From Cylindrotheca closterium (lineage: Eukaryota > Bacillariophyta > Bacillariophyceae > Bacillariales > Bacillariaceae): a stretch of 42,444 bases of DNA. Made by a program: the position numbers and the translations under genes. Below are positions 30,351 to 39,420 of the stretch, one piece after another (the stretch's first letter is position 1; the number at the start of each line of letters is the position of its first letter). The stretch lies in NCBI GenBank assembly GCA_933822405.4, contig CAKOGP040000724.1, forward strand, positions 1 to 42,444, in the 5' to 3' direction. The notes under the pieces are model-generated. The model had not been told where the DNA came from and did not search any database. It was given only the letters and a program-made list of their open reading frames with translations.

Positions 30351-31013
30351 CCTCGTCAATAGATTGTCATTAAATCGTCAAATAAAGCAAATTTGTTTGT
30401 GATATAAGCAAAAGGATCTTTCCAATACATTCATAATCTGTATGCCCTTTAATCACCATTGACTGTTCTTCAGAAGGCAAGGAAACTCTGTTTTGTAGGT
30501 CATTGTAGTTGTCATAAATTGACAAGGATCTGGTCCTTTTAAGGCGTTGGCCATTTGATGAGATGACATGGACAATGAGAAAGAGGAAGCCATCGGATGG
30601 CTCTCAATCAAATGGGTCCACTTCAAAAGGTCTTTCCGATGGGTGGAAAATCAAAAATGCACATGATCAAAATCCTGGTCAGACGGCTTCGCATCCCAAG
30701 GTTCTGCGACAAAATCAAATGGGAACTTTCCAAAAATGAGAAGGTTATTTTCCTCAAAAAGACAATTTCCTTGTCATAAAAAGGACGAGGGGTTCTTATC
30801 TATCACATAGGCTTCACATGGGGTGGTCCTTTTGCAATCTTTACTGATAAAAGATGGGATTGTATTCGGAAGCTACCACCAATGGCAGAACATATTTTAT
30901 GATCTCCTTTCAGTAGATTGATGCTCTAGACATTTGAATTTGTATTTCTAAGTATCACTTCTTCTAGGCTTCTTCTCTCAAACTTGTACTTTGCAAATTT
31001 GTGCCCAATAAGC
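30351..31013. other. 3' flank with AATAAA; small ORF of doubtful status
   Basis: AATAAA at 30381-30386, 31 bp after the stop, is a plausible polyadenylation signal for the three-exon gene. A 58-codon ORF at 30563-30739 (+, MTWTMRKRKPSDGSQSNGS) is basic and Ser-rich. It might be the start of a decayed gene but has no support. Confidence 0.35.
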
Positions 31014-31540
31014 TCAAAAATCATATTTATCACTGTTGCTTTTCTTCCAAACAACCAGTTGTTGATTGGAAGCCCTCTCCTTTTTTGTATCATCCTGGAC
31101 CAAATTGGCTAATGCAATATCTTGGGCCTTGAACCTACACTTCCCAGCGCGCTGTTCAACTATTTCCTTTACCTTTTTCTTCCCCAGATCACGGAACGTG
31201 CCGATTTTCATATCCGACTTGAATGCTAGTTTCATCATCTGGTAACCTGAAGATGAAAATTTGATATGAGATTCACCAACAGGTAGAATTTCAGGTTCCG
31301 TTTCAGTCGCTTTGTCAGGCACAGTGTCGTTGTTGGTGGCATTTTCTGGGATTGCAATTTTGCCAACAATGTCATACAAAGGATTCTAGGTCTCCACAGT
31401 CCCATGTAGACAACTTTGCTCAGATCAGAATACTGTGAGGTTGTAGTGTTTTGTCCAAGTCGATGTCCTAAAGCTATTTTGAAAGGTCTAACACTATTTG
31501 ATGAAGTTCCAAAGGTCAAAACTAGGATCATGGCATCCAA
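31014..31540 (-). pseudogene. unrecognised fragment, one frameshift
   Basis: Two - strand readings meet near 31385: FKIALGHRLGQNTTTSQYSD and NPLYDIVGKIAIPENATNND. The latter continues with HIKFSSSGYQMMKLAFKSD, RDLGKKKVKEIVEQRAGKCR and a basic end. Composition is protein-like (helical, charged) but no family was recognised. It is probably a decayed gene. A frameshift and the absence of a start support that. Confidence 0.35.
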
Positions 31541-31792
31541 TGAGATGTTGGAAAAAATATGTGCACCTTGTCGTTCCAGAGGGAGTGTTAACTCAAGTTT
31601 TCTGCCAAACTATTCAAAATATATTTTTATTTATAGCCTCAATGTCACCTTTTATAACAATTAATGTCCTATCAATTTTAGACTACTTATTGTCCAACGG
31701 AAATGCAACCAATTGTTAATAGGCAAACATGATCTGAAACTAAAAACACATTTCTCACATCAAAACCCCGCAGGAACGATTTCAAACAATGT

Positions 31793-32104
31793 GTGGGTCC
31801 AAACCTAACTTCAATAGGGAACGGATGCAAAGCTCATCCTCTTTCACCCCGCAATCCATCATCCCGCCTGAGCAGCATGAGGCAATCAAAAAGAAGGAAG
31901 AAGGTTGCAAATGAAATGGAAATTGGCAATGGAAGTGAGGATGATGATCATGGAGTAGGCAACAATGAACTCCATTACAATGATGATGATGATGATGTTG
32001 ACAATGCATTGTCTATGCATGATGAGTCAAGTGAAGAGCAATGCAATGATGAAACACTACAGAAAGAAGCAATGCTGAATCTGGACACGAAAGTGATTTT
32101 CTAG
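31793..32104 (+). CDS. small hypothetical acidic protein (doubtful)
   Basis: A 103-codon ORF with a basic segment (SMRQSKRRKKVANEM) and an Asp-rich stretch (HYNDDDDDVDNALS) coded by a (gat)n repeat. No domain is seen. It may be a chance ORF over a microsatellite, or the start of a decayed gene. Confidence 0.25.
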   Translation: MGPNLTSIGNGCKAHPLSPRNPSSRLSSMRQSKRRKKVANEMEIGNGSEDDDHGVGNNELHYNDDDDDVDNALSMHDESSEEQCNDETLQKEAMLNLDTKVIF

Positions 32105-32339
32105 ATATTCCTTTCTTCAAACTCCCGTGTCTACAACAGGCCAAGCTTGGATTGCCACAGAGCCCATTTGACGTTCTGGCAGGTAGCTTCATTGCTCTCA
32201 AACATACCTTATTGAAGCTTCACTGGTTTCAGTATTCATGAATTACAGAGTATTCATGTCACATTGGTATGGTGAATCAATCCATTTGTCAAAGAGTACA
32301 TTCTTTCTGGTTATTCTTCTGGAAGTGGCAAAACAAAGG

Positions 32340-32770
32340 AAGCCATGTACATTAGTCACCAGTGCATGTTGATTTCAGACACAATTCAAACTCTTTCCAC
32401 AACTGTAGGAAAACAACCAAGGTTCTCACAATTGGATTGGTCCCTTCTGCAATGATATCTCGCTTATATTTGATGAAGTCGCGCGCCATTGCCACAGCAC
32501 TCGGTTTTGTGTCATCTCAATATGGAAACTTCTCTATTATCCATTGCTTCCAGAGCGCTCTTTCCAATTCCCATCCAATGAGAGAGGGGAAATATTTTGA
32601 TCTCTGGTAGCGCTCTTTGGGGCCCAATATGATACTTTTAAACTCCATAGCCACTTGGAAACATTGAAGCCAGCTCCCATAGAATCCCTTAAACAAGCAT
32701 TCCAGCATGTGTAGGCTGAAATGGAAATCTGCAGGGACAATGGTGACTTGACCATGCAGCTGTTGCAGAA
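32340..32770 (-). pseudogene. unrecognised protein fragment
   Basis: The - strand reading REILQQLHGQVTIVPADFHF, SLHMLECLFKGFYGSWLQ and FQVAMEFKSIILGPKERYQ continues to FPSLIGWELERALWKQW. After one TGA (32517-32519) the same frame goes on as DDTKPSAVAMARDFIKYKRD. It looks like a real but decayed, helix-rich protein. Comparable sequences occur in diatom repeat families as far as I can recall, but I cannot name one. Confidence 0.35.
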
Positions 32771-32792
32771 TTTCCCTAATCTTTTTGTTGGA

Positions 32793-33158
32793 TTATGTTC
32801 TCTGTCCGTTCTCGTCTCGACATCTCAAAAATTCCATGTCAACTTGTTTGAAGAAACTGATTAGCATGTCGGCCGTCAGCACATCCCCAGTAACAATGAG
32901 ATGCCTATCTTCAAAATTTGACGGATTGACCCATGCGTAGGAGGGGGAAATGAGGGCATAGTCTGGTGCAGTCATTGTCAGGCCCACATGACACAGTTGG
33001 CCTCCTCCGTTTGGTGAGGGGAATTTGGCTGTGTTGCGTTGATTTGCAATATCCGATGCGTTGACCTCTTTGTATGTTGGTGGATTTCCCACTTGTGGGA
33101 GGTCGTCAAAGCGGGCGAGGCATTCCTTGATGGTGAGTGCAGGTGTAAAATCAGCCAT
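32793..33158 (-). pseudogene. gag: N-terminal part of a copia-type Gag (truncated)
   Basis: The 121-codon reading begins MADFTPALTIKECLARFDDL, with NPPTYKEVNASDIA and FPSPNGGGQLCHVGLTMTAP, then ISPSYAWVNPS. The order, and the FG/GGG-L-H-LGL segment, resemble the Gag N-terminus of diatom copia-like elements. It ends at FLRCRDENGQRT where the capsid core should follow, so only the first third remains. The adjacent fragment at 32340-32770 is not Gag, so a junction lies near 32780. No LTR was found upstream. Confidence 0.45.
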
Positions 33159-33674
33159 GGTAGCTGTGGTGCGTGTTCTGGAGCTACTAGCGTGTATTGA
33201 TTGGATAGATCAGGCAATAAGGATCGTAAATGGAGACACACTAGGATAAGGAGCAGGCTAGTCAGCTTATGTCAGTGTCTCTATTTGCAATTGTTGTTGT
33301 CGTTGCAGACGGACTGAGGATTTGAATTGGCGTGCTTTGTAACGGTATTCCGGGAATGCTTGAGGCACGAGTGGATGTTGGAATCAATAGTTTGAGTGAG
33401 GCAATCTGATCTAGGCAATACCTGACACTTGGATATGTGCCATATTGTTTGGCATATGCCCGATTCATAATGGCAATGGCAATATGCCATACATATGAAT
33501 CCTATCAATATGCTTCGCCTCTGCAAGGATCCCTACATGGATGTTTATCTCTTGCACTGCTCTGAGGGTATGATGTCGTTGCATGATGATTTGTTATTTG
33601 AGTTGTTAAGTAAATGATATCCAATCAATTAAATTACTGTCGTTGTGTGATGGTTTGTTGTTAGAGCAATCTCA
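33159..33674. other. no gene seen
   Basis: Spacer. The sequence tgtcgttgYRtgatgRtttgtt occurs twice, near 33571 and 33640, as an imperfect direct repeat. Confidence 0.4.
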
Positions 33675-35210
33675 TCAATCGAAGTACTGGCTGCGTTTCA
33701 TGGATTCCATCAGATCATTCTGATCCTTCTGTTTCAGCTCCGAAACTTGATCAGTGTTCCAAAAATAAGCTCTTCGGAGATCAATCCACTTGGCCCTCCC
33801 ATTGACGCATACAATGTTCTCCACTCGAGCATCCCCATGCACCACATTGTTTTCGTGGAGCTCTTGAAGACAATCAATAATAGCTTTCTTTGAAAGACTA
33901 GAATAGTGATTTCCAACTTCCGAAAATAGAAGAGCAGCACCCAACTTACCAAATTTCCTGAAAGAATCCTCTTCAGCGCCGACAATTAGGTGAGGGCATT
34001 TCCGTTTAGCTTCATTAGTAATCGACATTTGCTTTTGAAGTTCTGCCACGTTGTCATCAACATCTGGAACTATCTTCAATGCAAAGGCCACTCCATTCTG
34101 ATTACAGACTTTAAAAACTAGACCAAACGCTCCACTGCCCAAGTATCCGTTCTCTTCGGGCACTAGGCCTAACTCAAAGCAAGCCTTGTCAAGGACCTTA
34201 ATCAGGGGATCTTGCAGCATGAACTTTTCCAACCGTGATTTCGACCCGCCGTCGACCCATCGACACTTCCTAACGGAGGAAGCTCTTCCTTTAACAGTCT
34301 CAACTAGCCAGAAAGATTCTCGATCGAAAAGAACCAGGCGTACCGTTATGGGACCGCTCTCTTCAAAAGAGAGGTGAGCTGCGTAGTTGATGGTCTGTCC
34401 AAACGCTGAATTACTAATGTCTTTTTTTGCCTCCAAGACAACGCAGAGGAAGCGACGAAGGTTCCAGTGTGACAATTGCCCAAAAATGTCCGTTGATCGC
34501 CGCATCTGATGCAGCTTGCTATCCCCCGTTGCAGCAAATGGATCGCGTTTTTGGTAGAGGGACTTGTGGCAAATAAACATGTCCGGTTTTTGGTTGTAGG
34601 TACTTTTCTCGTCACCAGATGTCTTCAGCCACTTGTACTCTTCAGAATTCACAAGAACTCTATTAGAAGACCCATTGCATTGGAAAACAGCTGTAAGGAA
34701 TGGGGTCAAGAAAGCAACCACTTGATGCTCCGTTTCTAATTGTAACAGGTTACCCGATTGCTCGGTGGTGAGGACTGCGTCACCTTTTCCTTTCTCATCA
34801 GGATTGTGCACATTTCCAATTCCTTCCAGACGGCTAAGCTCCTCTGCCCCAAAACTTGCTGGAGTTTTTTGAGGGGTAGCTCTGGCAGGTATGGAAACAG
34901 ACTCTTTGATTGCAGTAATGTCCTTTTGCATGTCCTCTAGGAACGGAGTGTTCACACTTTGGTTTTCCAGAATGGATGGCATTGGAGTGCGTTCAATCAA
35001 CAACAACTCCTTTTGCCGAAGCCTGTCTTCCTTTTGCAGAAGCTGGCTTTCCTTTTGCCGAAGCCTGTCTTCCTTTTGCCGATAATAAGCTTTGTCAACG
35101 TCCGAAATGGTGGGGTTCTTGAGAATTTCGTTGATCTCCTCAATTTCATTTTCCACCCTTGCAATAGCTTCGGCTACTTGCTCGATTGCTTGCTCAACAG
35201 AAGCAGACAT
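33675..35210 (-). CDS. Crinkler-type protein: coiled coil, PD-(D/E)XK-like nuclease, kinase-like domain
   Basis: An intact intronless ORF. The true ATG is at 35210 (MSASVEQAIEQV), giving 511 residues; two codons upstream (TTG AGG) are open but carry no ATG. Numbering from that TTG: residues 10-75 form a coiled coil with RQKEDRLRQKE repeats. Residues 205-280 hold KPDMFICHK (PD at 211) and VVLEAKKD (E262-A-K264), a PD-(D/E)XK pattern. From 355 a kinase-like domain has GYLGSGAFGLVF (Gly loop), FALKIV (K381), VVHGDARVEN (D462, N467) and WIDLRRAY (D479, with DLR for DFG). This combination is described for Crinkler-RHS type effectors (Aravind group). The domain ends soon after D479, without the usual C-lobe. 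Function in a diatom is unknown. Confidence 0.7.
   Translation of the reverse strand: MSASVEQAIEQVAEAIARVENEIEEINEILKNPTISDVDKAYYRQKEDRLRQKESQLLQKEDRLRQKELLLIERTPMPSILENQSVNTPFLEDMQKDITAIKESVSIPARATPQKTPASFGAEELSRLEGIGNVHNPDEKGKGDAVLTTEQSGNLLQLETEHQVVAFLTPFLTAVFQCNGSSNRVLVNSEEYKWLKTSGDEKSTYNQKPDMFICHKSLYQKRDPFAATGDSKLHQMRRSTDIFGQLSHWNLRRFLCVVLEAKKDISNSAFGQTINYAAHLSFEESGPITVRLVLFDRESFWLVETVKGRASSVRKCRWVDGGSKSRLEKFMLQDPLIKVLDKACFELGLVPEENGYLGSGAFGLVFKVCNQNGVAFALKIVPDVDDNVAELQKQMSITNEAKRKCPHLIVGAEEDSFRKFGKLGAALLFSEVGNHYSSLSKKAIIDCLQELHENNVVHGDARVENIVCVNGRAKWIDLRRAYFWNTDQVSELKQKDQNDLMESMKRSQYFD
35011..35073 (-). repeat. 21-bp repeat coding for coiled-coil heptads
   Basis: Three units of 21 bp (ttttgccgaagcctgtcttcc and variants) encode the RQKEDRL / LQKESQL heptads. 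The length suggests recent expansion in frame. Confidence 0.75.
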
Positions 35211-36109
35211 CCTCAAACTTGAACAATGTTGACCTACAAAGTGGCCCGTCTTCTTTTCCCCGGGCAGCTTTGCTTACTACCAGGTACTTTGCGGGTGTGC
35301 ACGTGAAAACTGAGATGTGGTACCAGTACGGTCGGTGTGGTTTCACTCTGTAGGAATCGTGCTAATGTCGCATGGCAGACGCTTTCTGTACTTCGTTCCT
35401 CCGTAACAGTGTTATGCGCGTCTATCGTTTCAGTGTCAATTATGGTAGCATGCCCCGCCTGTAAGAAACTGATAACAACTGCCATAGTTGCTAGTAGTAG
35501 GTGTCACTTCACCTTTGGAATCTAATCATTGTCTCATTTCCGTGCACCAAGGCCTTGTTGATTGTTTTCTCGTCAGAATAAACCCATCCCCTGTGACCAT
35601 ACGGTAGTAAACTGTCGTAGCGCGGCCTTATGGTGGAAACTTGGCCATCAAGGAACCCAGCAAGAGTTTGCCTCTGTTTTCGCCTTTGCATCTTACTCAA
35701 AAAACGGTTGATTATTGCATTTCTTCAATCATGTAATACACATGTAGTCTCTTTGGCGGCGAGCTTGAGCCTGGATTTGGTCCTTCCTCACCTTGCTTGA
35801 TTCCCAAAATATTGAGTCCATTGACGACGCAAAATCTGACTACCATCATCAATGACGTCAACTTCTACGCTGCATATCTTGAAATGTTCGTGACCTCAAA
35901 TTCAGAGTGCGATAAATCTCCGATTTCTGATTGGATCTGCGATATGAAGGCACAGATGATGTTATTAGAGGTGCTCGAACGTCATTTCAAAAGTTTCAGA
36001 GGCATCGGTCAACATACATCAAACAATCATTGTTACCTTGTTCAAAATCCGTCAAATCCTGGCTAGAGCCAGGATCATAGAGCATATATTCTTGCGATGG
36101 TATGCATGA
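35211..36109. other. spacer, no gene supported
   Basis: An 89-codon ORF at 35797-36066 (+, MIPKILSPLTTQNLTTIIND) is not recognisable. The promoter of the nuclease-kinase gene should lie at its left end, but no clear TATA was seen there. Confidence 0.4.
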
Positions 36110-36148
36110 GGCCAGTGCTGTAGTGTAAAGACACTTTATTGCAATCCT

Positions 36149-36270
36149 GTTGCTTTCTCCTCTTTTCTTTTCTTTCCTCTTCGTTTTCTTCTCTTTCCTT
36201 TTTCTTCCTCTTCCCCCTTCTTTTTCCCCGGGGGATTTAGTATAAATAGTTGCACCAGCATAGTATAAAA
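36149..36270 (+). promoter_or_regulatory. pyrimidine tract and TATA boxes in presumed LTR
   Basis: An almost pure C/T tract of about 80 bp (36149-36232) is followed by TATAAATA (36241-36248) and TATAAAA (36264-36270). This suits an LTR promoter upstream of gag at 36714. The LTR limits are inferred; TG at about 36118 could be its start. Confidence 0.45.
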
Positions 36271-36713
36271 TTCCGTGTCAGAGGAACCGCCGGGAACGGT
36301 GGTCGGAGTGGTCGGCGAAACGTTGGGGGAGACTGGAAAAGGAATGGTTGCGGAATTTCAAAACCAGCTCTCCTTGGGGGAGGGGAAATCGGTATACTGT
36401 CGTGAGTAGTGGTGTAATGACCTTGGAGTGACCTTGGAACTAGATTAGACCCTTTGGAGGTACAGACATAGCTTTAGGCCTAACTCTCACGTCACTCCTG
36501 TCTGTGGCTTTCTGAGAGACTCTATAACTTTTGTTGTGACCCATTCCTATCTCTTCTTCTAGGCTGGTTCACTATTCGAATAGCCATAAGGCTTAGATTG
36601 AAGACTACAAGAGTATACTCTCTCACACACAAGCAACTGCTGTTTGATTTGATCGAAAAACCTCGATCCTTTCAGATTTACAACAAGTTTTACACACCAG
36701 TACTTTTTCTACG

Positions 36714-38055
36714 ATGGCTTCTACGCACATGCTCCGTCAAACCATCATTGTCAATGAGGGCGACTCTCCATTGGCATACAAGGCCAGGGAAGTCACTAAT
36801 CCAGTGATGCAGTATGTCAGTTTCTTCGACAACAACTTTGAGCGCAAGCGAAAGGTTGAAGTTTGGAATGGTGCAAGTGGAAAGAATGTTGAACCACTCC
36901 TCAGGTCCATTCAATCCTTTCGCAACATCTCTTCAGAGTGGGGACTCAATCAGGGTCGTCAAAAGAAGGCCTTGTTCAAGCAATTCCTCACTGCTGAACC
37001 GCACATGACCTATCAGAGGATTTCTGATGCTCATGGGAACTCAGTTCAGGACTTTGAAGATTCTGTCGATGAATTCATTTGCGAATACACGGGCGAGAAT
37101 CCAAAGTATCAGGCGAACATGTATCTCTTTGATACTTCCAACCACATTCGCAAACCATATAATACTGAAATTGGAATTCACGCAAATCGCTTAAAAACCC
37201 TATTTATGTATCATGATATGCTTCCTGGAAATTGTTCCAACGTGAACGATGAGAACGATCCGGGGCAAATTCGGAAGAGAAAGCTGGCACTGTTCCGCTC
37301 CTTTCCAATTGATTGGCAGGGAGATTTTATCAATTCGCGGAATGATCCGGCGAACGACGATAATATTACGTGGAAGGATATTGTCAGTTGGATGACACAG
37401 AAGAAAAGAACAGTGGACAGGAAGAGACTTATGCAGGAAAGTTCTCCCCGTCAAACTCGACCTGGTAATCGCACAGGCGGTAGAGGCCTTCACCACAATC
37501 GTTTTCGTGGTGGTCGTGGTCATGGTTGACCAAGCAATGGTTATCAACCATATCCAAGGCCCTCGAGCTCTCCAAGATATTCTCAAGGGACTTCACAAAG
37601 TTTTCAACGTGGAGGCAAATCCCAGAAACAAAACCAAGGACGATATCAACCAAGACACCCCAACAATGGTGGCAGGGGCCGTGGATTCAATGGCCAGCGC
37701 AGTGGACGCTCCCAATCTGGTCGTTTTCAGCCAGGACGAACCTATCAAGGCAGAGGCCAATCACATCAACAAAACAGTCAAAATTTCTATGCTGAGTCGC
37801 ACTACAATCAAGAAGCTGTTTGCTGCGGAATGCAGCGTTCCGGAATGGAACCAAGACGGAATGTCTTATGGCGGAATGCCAAGTGCCGAGCAGTACCAGC
37901 ATCAGGAACAATATTATCAAGCTGAAGAAAATCAGCAATGGAATGATCAATACAACTATGAACAAGAAGAGTATTATCCTGAAGAACAGGAGGCGCACGA
38001 ACATTTTTCCTATGATGAGGATTCGCCATTTTCCTTTCATGAAGAGCATTACTGA
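36714..38055 (+). pseudogene. gag: Ty3/gypsy Gag (one stop, one frameshift)
   Basis: ATG 36714 (MASTHMLRQTIIVNEGD) opens a Gag reading with KARKVEV-like capsid helices (RNISSEWGLNQGRQKKALF, FPIDWQGDFINSRNDPANDD). At 37527-37529 a TGA interrupts within a Gly/Arg-rich segment (GGRGLHHNRFRGGRGHG). Beyond it the same frame continues as an RG/Q-rich region (GRGRGFNGQRSGRSQSGRF), probably the RNA-binding part in place of a zinc knuckle. Near 37820 the frame shifts, and the tail is Gln/Glu/Tyr-rich (QEQYYQAEENQQWNDQYN) to TGA at 38053. Confidence 0.7.
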
Positions 38056-38712
38056 CCCAAAAGTACTCGTAAACTAACAAAGCTTCCTAAGCTTCCTAAC
38101 CCATTTCTGGAACCTGATTTGTCTTCGTTTCTTTCAGCATTGGAAAAATTTGATGATGAAGATGGTCCCATGACTAAAGATGAAAAGGAGTTTCTTTTGA
38201 ATGATTCTTTGCTTCGTATACCTACGCCAAAACAAGGCGTAAATTCTATGGAGGATTTGATGAGAAAAAAGCGACTTTCACCTACATCTTTGGTGATTTG
38301 GAGGACAATTGGAGGAATTGAAGGTGGAAAAGTTTTACGAGTATTATTTGATTCAGGAGGATTGCATACGATGATCAATACAAGGGCGATTCCTAAAGAT
38401 GCTAAGGTACAAAGTATTCAAAATTCGAAGAAGTGTACTACTGTTGCTGGTGATTTTGTTTCTGACAAATGTGTGAAATTGCGGGACGGAGTCTTTCCCG
38501 AATTTGACAAACACCGCAGAATTGCAGGTGTCGACGGTGTCAAGGCGAATGTCTTCGATTCGCCAACGTGTCCACATGACGTCATAATCGGACGCGACCT
38601 TCTACACAAAATGGGCTTGGATCTCCAATTTTCAAACGGACAAGTCAAATGGATAGACAAGTTCATTCCAATGAAGGCTCCAGATCATTGGCAAAATCAC
38701 ACCAACTACTAA
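38056..38712 (+). CDS. pol: Ty3/gypsy protease reading (separate ORF between stops)
   Basis: Directly after the gag TGA, in the same frame, the reading PKSTRKLTKLPKLPNPFL leads to an acidic segment. The protease follows: VLRVLFDSGGLHTMINTRAI carries the catalytic D-S-G, and HDVIIGRDLLHKMGLDL is the usual ILG-type second half. It ends with TAA at 38710-38712. The first ATG is at 38119-like position within (MSSFLS uses TTG; MTKDEKEF has ATG). Expression could be by stop readthrough from gag. The protease looks intact; the surrounding element is not. Confidence 0.6.
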   Translation, partial: PKSTRKLTKLPKLPNPFLEPDLSSFLSALEKFDDEDGPMTKDEKEFLLNDSLLRIPTPKQGVNSMEDLMRKKRLSPTSLVIWRTIGGIEGGKVLRVLFDSGGLHTMINTRAIPKDAKVQSIQNSKKCTTVAGDFVSDKCVKLRDGVFPEFDKHRRIAGVDGVKANVFDSPTCPHDVIIGRDLLHKMGLDLQFSNGQVKWIDKFIPMKAPDHWQNHTNY

Positions 38713-39420
38713 ATGGCATTGGATCGCAATGTTTTAGATATCTACAATGATGATGATGCTGATGATGCCTTTATCATGGATGCGAAATATGAAGCTACTT
38801 CAGGTGCTGAAGTTGCTGACAAGCAACAACATCTAACTGAAGATCAGCGCAAACTTTTGGCTCAAGCGTTGAAGAATACAGACGAGATTTTCGATGGTCA
38901 ACTCGGCCATTACAAGCATGAGAAGGTTCACTTGGAGCTCATTGAGAATGCGCAACCCGTCTTTTCTAAAGCGTATTCTGTGCCGAAGCAACATGAACCT
39001 GCATTTCTCAAAGAATTGAAACATCTACAAGAAATTGGAGTTCTTGAACGAACAGGCCCGTCAGAATGGGCGTCGCCAACATTCATCATTCCAAAGAAGG
39101 ACGGTAGGGTGCGATGGATCAGCGATCTCAGACAGCTGAACAAGAATATCAAGCGTAAAGTATACCCCTTACCTTTGATTGATGATATTGTTGCGCGTCG
39201 TTCTGGCTACAAGTACTTCACAAAACTTGATCTCACAATGATGTATTATTCTTTTGAATTGGATGAGCCGAGCAAAAAACTTTGCACGATCAACACCCAG
39301 TACGGTCTGTACCAATACAACCGGATGGCTATGGGATTGAAACCGGCTCCTGATTTTGCCCAGTACTACATCGAAAAAACTCTACGCGACCTATAACAAA
39401 AAGGTGTCGAAATTTATATG
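38713..39420 (+). pseudogene. pol: Ty3/gypsy reverse transcriptase, N-terminal part (truncated at active site)
   Basis: ATG 38713 abuts the TAA of the protease ORF, in the same frame. After an acidic lead (NDDDADDAFIMDAKY) comes RT: ELKHLQEIGVLERTGPSEWA, SPTFIIPKKDGRVRWISDLR, FTKLDLTMMYYSFELDE (first catalytic Asp) and YNRMAMGLKPAPDFAQYY. A TAA at 39394-39396 follows LRD-L. In the shifted frame GVEIYM can still be read up to 39420, where the two catalytic Asp of YMDD should be. They are absent. Confidence 0.75.

Larger units (their letters stand above)
36110..39420 (+). mobile_element. Ty3/gypsy LTR retrotransposon, 5' part to RT
   Basis: Promoter-like sequence, Gag, aspartic protease and Ty3/gypsy reverse transcriptase lie in order on the + strand. 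The element ends at 39420, at the YM of the YxDD motif, where sequence of a non-LTR element starts. RNase H, integrase and the 3' LTR are missing, so the LTR edges cannot be checked. Confidence 0.75.

Noticed and set aside
37526..38080. Alternative + strand and - strand ORFs over the Ty3/gypsy Gag tail
   Set aside because: The RG-rich and then Gln/Glu-rich readings fit Gag better; the others have random composition.
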